Positions 38,609-45,412 of a DNA stretch of 64,000 bases are shown piece after piece. The position numbers and the translations under genes were made by a program. The DNA comes from Frateuria flava (GTDB lineage Bacteria; Pseudomonadota; Gammaproteobacteria; Xanthomonadales; Rhodanobacteraceae), in contig NZ_JAGJRS010000031.1 of NCBI RefSeq assembly GCF_017837635.1, forward strand, positions 81,049 through 145,048. The letters run 5' to 3'. The first letter of the stretch is position 1. Every line of letters starts with the position of its first letter. The notes below the pieces were generated by a model, which searched no databases, was not told the DNA's origin, and was given only the letters and a program-made list of their open reading frames with translations.

Positions 38609-40558
38609 CTACTTCACCTTCAACAGGTCGTTGGCGCGATCCGCTTCCGGCAGCACATGCGCCGGGTCCAGCGTGGCGGACACTACCTTGCGCGATCCGG
38701 CCACCCGCACCACGTACTCGCGGTGCTGCTGCCAGGTCTCCACCGGCACGCGCACGTCCTTCGCGCTGCCGTCGTCGTAGGTTAGCCGCAGCGTGTTCGG
38801 CAGCACGAGCCGGTCCAGGTTCGCCACCGTCACCGCCGCGCCGTGCGACCAGTCGCCGTCGACCGGTTCGACCTTGCGCACCGCCATGTCGAAGGTCCAG
38901 TTGTGCTGGTACCAGCCGCGCCAGAACCAGCCCAAATCCTCGCCCGCCTCGCTTTCCATGAAGCGGAAGAAATCCGATGGCGACGGATGGCGGAAGGCCC
39001 AGGTGGCGATGTACTTGCGGAAGGCGTCGTCGAAGCGCTCCGGTCCCAGAATCTGCTCGCGCAGCAGCACCAGGCCGAAGGCGCCCTTGAAATAGCTGAT
39101 CGGGTGGCGGTAATTCTCCGGCGTCATGTCGGCGCCGTTGAGCAGGGCGGGCGCCTGCGGGTCGGCGATCACCTTGGCGATCTCGTCGGCCGGATTGCCG
39201 CCGCCGGGCGCGTATTCGCCGTCGCGCTTGGGCGCGAACTCGCCGTGGTTGAAGGCCTCATCCTCGTAGATGTCCACGAACGTGTTGAAGCCCTCGTCCA
39301 TCCAGGCGTCGCGGCGCTCGTTGGAACCGACGATCATCGGGAACCAGGTGTGCCCGATTTCATGCGCGATGAGCATGTGCAGCGATTTGCCCTTGGCACG
39401 CTTGTGGTCGAACGTGATGCCCGGGTATTCCATGCCGCCGGCGGTGCCCGCTTCGTTGATCGCCACCGGCCAGGGATAAGGGAACCACTCCTTCGAGAAG
39501 TACTCGACCGAGGCCTTGAGAAACTCGGTGGCGCGGCTCCATTCGCTTTCGACCGGGTAGACGGACATCGCCAGCGCCGTCTTGCCGTGCGGCAGGTTGA
39601 TGCGCGCGGCGTCCCACACGTACGCCCTGGACGCACCGAAGGCCACGTCGCGCGTGTTCCGCATGCGGAAGTGCCAGGTGAGCGTGCCGCCCTGCTTCGG
39701 ACGGCTGGACGGCTGGGTGACCTCGGCCGGGGTGCGGATCATCACTGTCCTATCGCTGTGGCGCGCTTCGTCCAGCCGCTTGATCTGCGTTGGCGTGAGC
39801 ACGTCCTGCGGGTTCAGCAGTTCACCGGAGCCGGCCACGATCATGTCCGAGGGGACGGTGACCTTGTAGTCGAAGTCCCCGTACTCCAGGTAGAACTCGC
39901 TGTTGAGGTAGGGCGCGGTGTCCCAGCCGCGCAGGTCGTCGTAGACGCACAGGCGCGGATACCACTGGGCGATCTCGAAGATGTCGCCATTCCTGCTCGC
40001 GTTGACGTCCATGCGCCCGCCGAACTCGCCCGGCACGGTGAAGCTCCAGGCGATGTGCACGCGCACCGTGCCGCCTTTGGGCTTCACCGCCTCGGGCAGG
40101 CGCAGTTGCATGCGGGTGTCGGAGACGCCCCACTTCACCGGCTTCAGCTGGCCGCTGCCGTCGTCGACCTCGACCGAGGCGATCCGGTAGCCCTGGGTGA
40201 ATTCGGTCGGGAACTCGCTGGTGAACGCGCCGCGCGCATCGGGCTTGTAGCGGTTCTGGTCCAGCTGCAGCCACAGCACGTCAAGCGCGTTCGGGCTGTG
40301 GTTGGTGTAGGTGATCGTCTCGCGGCCGGTGAGCAGGCGGCTGGCGGGATCCAGCGTGGCCTCGATCGTGTAGTCGGCGCGGTTCTGCCAGAACAGCGGG
40401 CCCGGCTTGCCGTCGCCGGAACGGTAGGCGTTGACCGGGTCGGGGTAGGTGAACGGGGCGAACGTCTGGAGCGGGTCGTAGCGCGGCGCGTCGGTAGCCG
40501 CGGCGAGGGTGGTGGCAAGCGCCAGCGCGCCGGCCATGCAGAGTGCGAGTGCCTTCAT
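38609..40558 (-). CDS. M1-family zinc metallopeptidase, secreted
   Basis: 649 aa. A Sec signal peptide (MKALALCMAGALALATTLAA) precedes the M1 fold. The zinc motif is MLIAHEIGHTWFPMIVG with the downstream Glu in DEGFNTFVDIYEDE, and an exopeptidase-like GGMEYPGITF motif is present. It should act in the periplasm or outside as an aminopeptidase. The start is chosen for AGGGGA seven bases upstream; an ATG 18 bp earlier overlaps the epimerase stop (ATGA) and is the alternative. It is last in the minus-strand series lacI-MFS-fructokinase-epimerase, so it may be part of the mannose regulon or simply adjacent. Confidence 0.9.
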   Translation of the reverse strand: MKALALCMAGALALATTLAAATDAPRYDPLQTFAPFTYPDPVNAYRSGDGKPGPLFWQNRADYTIEATLDPASRLLTGRETITYTNHSPNALDVLWLQLDQNRYKPDARGAFTSEFPTEFTQGYRIASVEVDDGSGQLKPVKWGVSDTRMQLRLPEAVKPKGGTVRVHIAWSFTVPGEFGGRMDVNASRNGDIFEIAQWYPRLCVYDDLRGWDTAPYLNSEFYLEYGDFDYKVTVPSDMIVAGSGELLNPQDVLTPTQIKRLDEARHSDRTVMIRTPAEVTQPSSRPKQGGTLTWHFRMRNTRDVAFGASRAYVWDAARINLPHGKTALAMSVYPVESEWSRATEFLKASVEYFSKEWFPYPWPVAINEAGTAGGMEYPGITFDHKRAKGKSLHMLIAHEIGHTWFPMIVGSNERRDAWMDEGFNTFVDIYEDEAFNHGEFAPKRDGEYAPGGGNPADEIAKVIADPQAPALLNGADMTPENYRHPISYFKGAFGLVLLREQILGPERFDDAFRKYIATWAFRHPSPSDFFRFMESEAGEDLGWFWRGWYQHNWTFDMAVRKVEPVDGDWSHGAAVTVANLDRLVLPNTLRLTYDDGSAKDVRVPVETWQQHREYVVRVAGSRKVVSATLDPAHVLPEADRANDLLKVK

Positions 40559-40572
40559 CGAAAATCCCCTGT

Positions 40573-41784
40573 TCATGGTTGGCCGCCGGCGCGGATCAGC
40601 GCGAGCACTTCGTGGCAGGCGCCCATGGTGTGGTAGTCGACCTTGCCGGCCGGGCTTTTCTCGTCGTCGTACTTGCGGTTGTCGTGGGTGAGGATGCGAT
40701 ACCACGCGCCATGCTCGTGGTCGACGAAATGCTCCCACGCGTACGTCCACAGCCGCTCGTACCACTGGTCATACACCGCCTCGCCGGTGCGCGCGTGCAG
40801 CAGCGCCGCGGCGGCCAGCGACTCGGCTTGCACCCAGAAGTACTTGTCCGCGTCGCAGATGCTGCCGTCGGGCGCGAAGCCGTAGTGGATGCCGCCGTGC
40901 TTCGGGTCCCAGGCGCGCATCAGCGCGGTGTCGAACAGGTGCCGTGCGGTCGGCAGCAGCCAGCGTTCCTCGCGGCCGCGCTCGGCCAGGTGCGATTCCA
41001 GGATCACCAGCAGCTTGGCCCACTCGGTCTGGTGGCCGGGCTGGAAGCCCCAGGGACGGAACAAATGGCGCGGGTTGGCGCGGTTGTAGTCCCAGTCGAC
41101 GTTCCAGTCGGCGTCGTAATGCTCCCACACCAGGCCGCCGGCCTTGGCCGCCTGGCGGCGGGTCATGTGCTCGGCCAGCAGCAGCGCGCGGTCGAGGTAG
41201 CGCACGTCGTTGCTGGCCTGGTAGGCGGCCAGCATCGCCTCGCACATGTGCATGTTGGCGTTCTGGCCGCGGTAGGGCGAGAAATGCCAGTTCGCGTCGG
41301 CCTCGTCGCGGTAGAGACCGGCGGCCGGGTCCCAGTAGTGTTTCTCCAGCAGCGCCCAGGTCTCGTCCATCCACAGCTCCGCCTCCACCAGTCCCGCGCG
41401 CAACGCGCTGGCGCAGGCGAGCAGCACGAAGGCGACGCCGTAGGCGTGGTTGGTGCGGTCTTCCGGCTGGCCGTCGCGGAGGGTCCAGGCATAGCCGCCG
41501 GTGGCCGGGTCGCGGTGCACGTCGCGCAGGTAGCGCAGGCCGTGGCGCGCGGCTTCCAGGTAGTCGGGGTCTTCGAACTCCATCGCCGCGAAGGCGTAGT
41601 TGAAGACGAAGCGGGTGCTGCTGACCAGGTGGCGATGGCTGCGATCGTAGATCGTGCCGTCGTCCTTGAAGTAGTGGAAGAAACCGCCCGCCGGGTCGAT
41701 CGCGCGCGGGTGGTAGAACGCCATGGTCCGGGCGATGTGGTCGCGCAGGAAACTCTCGCTGCGGAAATCAGGCAGGGCGGTCAT
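40573..41784 (-). CDS. AGE-family epimerase/isomerase, likely mannose isomerase
   Basis: 403 aa (alpha/alpha)6-barrel enzyme of the N-acylglucosamine 2-epimerase family. Visible motifs include FYHPRAIDPAGGFFHYFKDDG, TRFVFNYAFAAMEF, YRGQNANMHMCEAMLAAY and PWGFQPGHQTEWAKLLV, as in mannose isomerase and YihS-type members. With a fructokinase and sugar permease in the same unit, conversion of mannose to fructose is the best role; cellobiose or mannobiose epimerase activity is possible. The ATG at 41784 has AGGA seven bases upstream, better than a TTG 6 bp earlier. Cytoplasmic. Confidence 0.85.
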   Translation of the reverse strand: MTALPDFRSESFLRDHIARTMAFYHPRAIDPAGGFFHYFKDDGTIYDRSHRHLVSSTRFVFNYAFAAMEFEDPDYLEAARHGLRYLRDVHRDPATGGYAWTLRDGQPEDRTNHAYGVAFVLLACASALRAGLVEAELWMDETWALLEKHYWDPAAGLYRDEADANWHFSPYRGQNANMHMCEAMLAAYQASNDVRYLDRALLLAEHMTRRQAAKAGGLVWEHYDADWNVDWDYNRANPRHLFRPWGFQPGHQTEWAKLLVILESHLAERGREERWLLPTARHLFDTALMRAWDPKHGGIHYGFAPDGSICDADKYFWVQAESLAAAALLHARTGEAVYDQWYERLWTYAWEHFVDHEHGAWYRILTHDNRKYDDEKSPAGKVDYHTMGACHEVLALIRAGGQP

Positions 41785-41830
41785 CTGCAATTCCTAAGGT
41801 GGGGTCGCGGAAAAACGAAGCACGCGAACG

Positions 41831-41904
41831 TGCAGGAGCCCGCTTGCGGGCGATGCTCCTCCGCCGGCACCCTGAAGGACATCGCCCGCAAGCGGGCTCC
41901 TGCA
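41831..41904. repeat. Palindromic repeat (family D) inside the mannose operon
   Basis: TGCAGGAGCCCGCTTGCGGGCGAT is mirrored exactly by ATCGCCCGCAAGCGGGCTCCTGCA around a 26-nt loop. It sits in the 127-bp gap between fructokinase and the epimerase gene, so it would form a very stable stem in the shared mRNA. Confidence 0.88.
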
Positions 41905-41911
41905 AGTGGCT

Positions 41912-42883
41912 TCAGGGTAGGCGTTCATGCAGGAAGGCATCGACGTCCGCCGCACTGGGCATTGCGGTGAACGAGCCCTGGCGGGTGACGGTGAGGGCGC
42001 CGCAGGCGGCAGCGAAGGCGAGCATCCCTTCAAGCGCCGCGTCTTCACGCAGCAGCGCCTCGAATGCGGTGGCATGGCCGAGCGCGGCGAGCCGGTACAG
42101 CAGGCCGCCGACGAAGGCATCGCCCGCGGCCGTGGTGTCGACCGCCGCCACCTGCGGGCAGGGCACTTCGCCGCTTGCGTCGCGGCGGAACCAGCGCAGC
42201 GGCCGCGGACCGTCGGTAACCACCAGCAGGCGCGTGCGCCCGCGCCACAGGCGGGTGAGCAGTGCGCCATCCTCGGCCAGCCAGGCGAATTCTTCGGCAC
42301 ACAGCTTGACCACGTCCGCCAGGTGCAGCGCCGGCCATACCGAGGGACGCGGGTTCGACTCCCGCGGCCACAGCGCCGGGCGCAGGTTGAGGTCGAAGCT
42401 GACCAGCGCGCCGGCGGCCTGCGCGCGGCGCATGCCCTCGCGGGTGGTCTCGGCAAGATCCGGGTCGGTCATGCTGTTGGAGCAGACATGAAAGACCCCG
42501 ATGTCATCGAACGCCTGCGCGCGGAAGTGTTGTGGACGGAACAGCAGATCGGCCGAGGGTGGGCGATAGAAGTTGAAGCTGCGCTCGCCGCGGGCGTCCA
42601 GGCTGACGAACGCAAGCGCGGTGTTGGCTTCGTCGGTGCGCGCCACGTCGGCCACACCCACGCCGGCACGCTGGAGGCTGTCGAGCAGGAAATCGCCGAA
42701 CGGGTCGCGCGCGAGCATGCCGGCGAAGCGCGCCGCGCCGCCCAGGCGCGCCACTGCCACCGCCACGTTGGCCGGCGCGCCGCCGGCGAAAGGCACGAAC
42801 GCGCGCGGGAAGCCCGCCGCGCCGGTGCCCTCGGCGTGAAAGTCGATCAACGCCTCGCCGAAGCAGAGGATCGGACGGTTCAT
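41912..42883 (-). CDS. Fructokinase, PfkB family
   Basis: 323 aa ribokinase-fold kinase. The N-terminus ILCFGEALIDFH, the GG motif PFAGGAPANVAVAVARLGG and the C-terminal catalytic motif AVDTTAAGDAFVGGLLY are complete. It phosphorylates fructose (or a related ketose) to the 6-phosphate. The ATG overlaps the MFS stop by 4 bp, so the transporter and kinase are coupled. Fed by mannose isomerase downstream, it gives mannose to fructose to fructose-6-phosphate without mannokinase. Confidence 0.92.
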   Translation of the reverse strand: MNRPILCFGEALIDFHAEGTGAAGFPRAFVPFAGGAPANVAVAVARLGGAARFAGMLARDPFGDFLLDSLQRAGVGVADVARTDEANTALAFVSLDARGERSFNFYRPPSADLLFRPQHFRAQAFDDIGVFHVCSNSMTDPDLAETTREGMRRAQAAGALVSFDLNLRPALWPRESNPRPSVWPALHLADVVKLCAEEFAWLAEDGALLTRLWRGRTRLLVVTDGPRPLRWFRRDASGEVPCPQVAAVDTTAAGDAFVGGLLYRLAALGHATAFEALLREDAALEGMLAFAAACGALTVTRQGSFTAMPSAADVDAFLHERLP

Positions 42884-44202
42884 CGACCCTCCAGCGGCGC
42901 GCCGACGATGCGCGAGCCGCGCAGGCCGTAGAAAACGATGTAGGCGTAGCACACCGCCGGCAGGACGAAAGCCGCCTGCACGCCGATCGCGTCGGCCAGC
43001 GCGCCCTGCGCGAACGGGATCACCGCGCCGCCCACGATCGCCATGATCAGCAGGCTGGAGGCCTTTTCGGTCAGCGGGCCGAGCCGCTCGATGCCCAGCG
43101 TGAAGATGGTCGGGAACATGATCGAGTTGAACAGGCCGATCGCCACGATGCTCCAGGTGGCGGTCATGCCGGCGGTGCTCATGGTGATCGCCAGCAGCAC
43201 GATATTGACCGCGGCGAACAGCGCCAGCAGCGCGCGCGGCGAGTAGCGGGTCATCAGCCAGGAACCGGCGAAGCGGCCGATCATCGCGCCCAGCCAGTAG
43301 TAGGACACGTAGGTCGCGGCCGTGGTCTCAGGCATGTCGCCGATCTGCGGCAGCGACAGGTAGTTGACCATGAAGCTGCCGATCGCCACTTCGGCGCCGA
43401 CGTAGCAGAAGATCGCGATCACGCCGAACAGCACGTGCGGGATGCGCAGCGCATCGAGCAGCGTGTGGTGCGCGCGGTCGGCCTGCTCGGTGGCTTCCTC
43501 CAGCGCGGGCAGGCGGAACAGGTACACCAGCACCGCCAGCACGAACAGCGCGATGGCCAGGCCCAGGTAGGGGCCCTGCACGGCTTGCGCTTCCTGCGCC
43601 CGGTAGACCAGTTGCTCGGCCGGCGAGAGCTGGGCGACTTCGAGCGAGCTTTTCACGGCGACGGCAAGGATCAGCAGGCCGCCGAAATGGGGTGCCAGGA
43701 ATGTGCCGAAGGAGTTGAGGGCCTGCGCCAGCGTGAGGCGGCTGGAGCTGGTGCGCGCCGGTCCGAGCAGTGCCACGTACGGGTTGGCGGCCACCTGCAG
43801 CACCGTGATGCCGGTGGCCAGCACGAACAGCGCCAGCAGGAAGGCCAGGTAGGAATGCAGCCCTGCCGCCGGCCAGAAGCCCGCGGCGCCGATGCCTGCG
43901 ATCGCCAGGCCCGCGACGATGCCGAGCTTGTAGCCCAGATGCGCCACCAGCCGCCCGGCCGGCAGCGACATCAGGAAGTACGCGCCGAAGAAGGTGAACT
44001 GCACCAGCATCGCCTGCTTGTAGTTCAGCTCGAACAGCGCCTTCAGGTGCGGGATCAGGATGTCGTTGAGGCAGGTGAGGAAGCCCCACATGAAGAAGAT
44101 CGTGGTGACCACCGCGAGTGCGGCCGGGTAGCTGGTGTAGCGCTCGCGTGGCCCATCGGCGGGGGCGGCGGGCGACCGGTGGGGAGCTTGCGTGATGGCC
44201 AT
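42880..44202 (-). CDS. Sugar:proton MFS permease (FHS/FucP-type)
   Basis: 440 aa, 12 membrane helices. The N-terminal FFMWGFLTCLNDILIPHLK and QFTFFGAYFLMSLPAGRL are typical of the FHS family that imports fucose, glucose, galactose or mannose with protons. VLQVAANPYVALLGP is also diagnostic. The start has AAGGAG upstream. It begins 20 bp after the LacI gene and overlaps fructokinase, so all belong to one transcript. Mannose is the probable cargo from context. Confidence 0.92.
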   Translation of the reverse strand: MAITQAPHRSPAAPADGPRERYTSYPAALAVVTTIFFMWGFLTCLNDILIPHLKALFELNYKQAMLVQFTFFGAYFLMSLPAGRLVAHLGYKLGIVAGLAIAGIGAAGFWPAAGLHSYLAFLLALFVLATGITVLQVAANPYVALLGPARTSSSRLTLAQALNSFGTFLAPHFGGLLILAVAVKSSLEVAQLSPAEQLVYRAQEAQAVQGPYLGLAIALFVLAVLVYLFRLPALEEATEQADRAHHTLLDALRIPHVLFGVIAIFCYVGAEVAIGSFMVNYLSLPQIGDMPETTAATYVSYYWLGAMIGRFAGSWLMTRYSPRALLALFAAVNIVLLAITMSTAGMTATWSIVAIGLFNSIMFPTIFTLGIERLGPLTEKASSLLIMAIVGGAVIPFAQGALADAIGVQAAFVLPAVCYAYIVFYGLRGSRIVGAPLEGR

Positions 44203-44222
44203 GGAGGACTCCTTCGGTCCGG

Positions 44223-45272
44223 TCAGGCGAGGGGCGGGCAACTGCTGGCGCGGATCACCAGCTTGACCGGCGCGACGATGCGGCGGGCTTCGGCGTCCGG
44301 ATCGCGCAGGCGCTGCAGCAGCATCTGCGCGGCCTGGCGACCGCGCGCGCGGGGCGCGGCGGCGAGCGTGGTGAGCGACGGCGTGGCAAGCGCGGCCTCG
44401 GCGATGTCGTCGAAGCCGGTCAACGCGAAATCCTGCCCCGGCGCCAGCCCGCGCTCGGCCAGGCCGTGCATCAGGCCCAGCGCCACCGCGTCGTTGTAGC
44501 AGACCGCCGCGGTGGGTGCGGGATCGGCCTCGAACAGCGCTTCGGCGCAGCGGGCCGCATCCAGGCGGGTGGGCAGGCACTCGACCTCCCAGTGTGGCGC
44601 CATCGGAAACCCGACGGCCTTCATCGCCTCACGGTAGCCCGCCCGGCGCTGCCGGCAGGACGAGGAATCGCCGTGGCCGCCGAAGAAGGCGATGCGCCGG
44701 TGGCCCTGCGCGATCAGGTGTGCGGTCGCTTCGCGCGCGCCCTGCTGGTTGTCCAGCGCCAGCGAATCCCAGTGCGCGTATTCGGGCTGCTCGCCGCTGA
44801 GTTCGCGGTTGAACACCAGCAGCGGCGTGCGCGCGCCGACCGCGGCCAGCACCTGGCGGGCATCGCTGCCCTCGGCGGGCGAGAGGATGATGCCGCCGGG
44901 GCCGTGCTCGATCAGCGAGCCGAGCACGGCCTGTTCGCGCTGGGGCGACTCGCTGGACGAACCCAGCAGGGTGACCATGCCCGCCTCGCCCACCACATCG
45001 TCCACGCCCGCGGCGAACTCCGCGAAGAACGGGTTGGCCAGCTCGTTGATCACCAGCGCGATCGACGAGGAGGTGCGCCGGCGCAGGTTGGCAGCAGCGC
45101 GGTTGTAGACGTAGCCTTGGCGCCGCAGCTCTTCCTCGACGCGGGCGCGGGTGTCCTTGTTGACCAGCGGGCTGTCGCGCAGCACCAGCGATACGGTGGC
45201 GCGCGAGACGCCGCAGGCCGCGGCGATGTCGCGCACGGTGACCTTGCGGCCGAGCGGGGTGTTGCTTTCCAT
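44223..45272 (-). CDS. LacI-family transcriptional regulator of mannose/mannoside genes
   Basis: 349 aa. The HTH is KVTVRDIAAACGVSRATVSLVLR with the hinge YNRAAANLRRRTSSSIALV, followed by a periplasmic-binding-protein-like sensor domain with NPFFAEFAAGVDD, AVCYNDAVALGLM and FALTGFDDIAEA. It probably represses until a mannose-type sugar binds. A perfect operator lies 22 bp before its start and another before the divergent GH92 gene, so it likely regulates itself, the permease-kinase-epimerase genes and the mannosidases. Effector inferred from context only. Confidence 0.92.
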   Translation of the reverse strand: MESNTPLGRKVTVRDIAAACGVSRATVSLVLRDSPLVNKDTRARVEEELRRQGYVYNRAAANLRRRTSSSIALVINELANPFFAEFAAGVDDVVGEAGMVTLLGSSSESPQREQAVLGSLIEHGPGGIILSPAEGSDARQVLAAVGARTPLLVFNRELSGEQPEYAHWDSLALDNQQGAREATAHLIAQGHRRIAFFGGHGDSSSCRQRRAGYREAMKAVGFPMAPHWEVECLPTRLDAARCAEALFEADPAPTAAVCYNDAVALGLMHGLAERGLAPGQDFALTGFDDIAEAALATPSLTTLAAAPRARGRQAAQMLLQRLRDPDAEARRIVAPVKLVIRASSCPPLA

Positions 45273-45294
45273 TGGGCACCCGGGAAAAGGACGG

Positions 45295-45310
45295 TTTGGA
45301 ACGATCCAAA
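45295..45310. promoter_or_regulatory. LacI-type operator upstream of lacI-family gene
   Basis: TTTGGAACGATCCAAA, a palindrome with 6-bp arms and central CG, 22 bp before the regulator start. It is identical to the site at 45385, exactly 90 bp away, on the other side of the divergent promoter region. Confidence 0.88.
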
Positions 45311-45384
45311 TCTAGCCGATCCTGAGCGAACCGGCTTCACGCAGCGCAACATGCGCCGCGAGCGGCGCGCTGCTAGCGTACGTA

Positions 45385-45400
45385 TTTGGAACGATCCAAA
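45385..45400. promoter_or_regulatory. LacI-type operator just upstream of GH92
   Basis: A second identical TTTGGAACGATCCAAA, ending one base before the GGAG ribosome binding site of the GH92 gene (start 45413). A bound repressor here would block transcription close to the start of the message. Confidence 0.9.
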
Positions 45401-45412
45401 TGGAGCCTCCCA

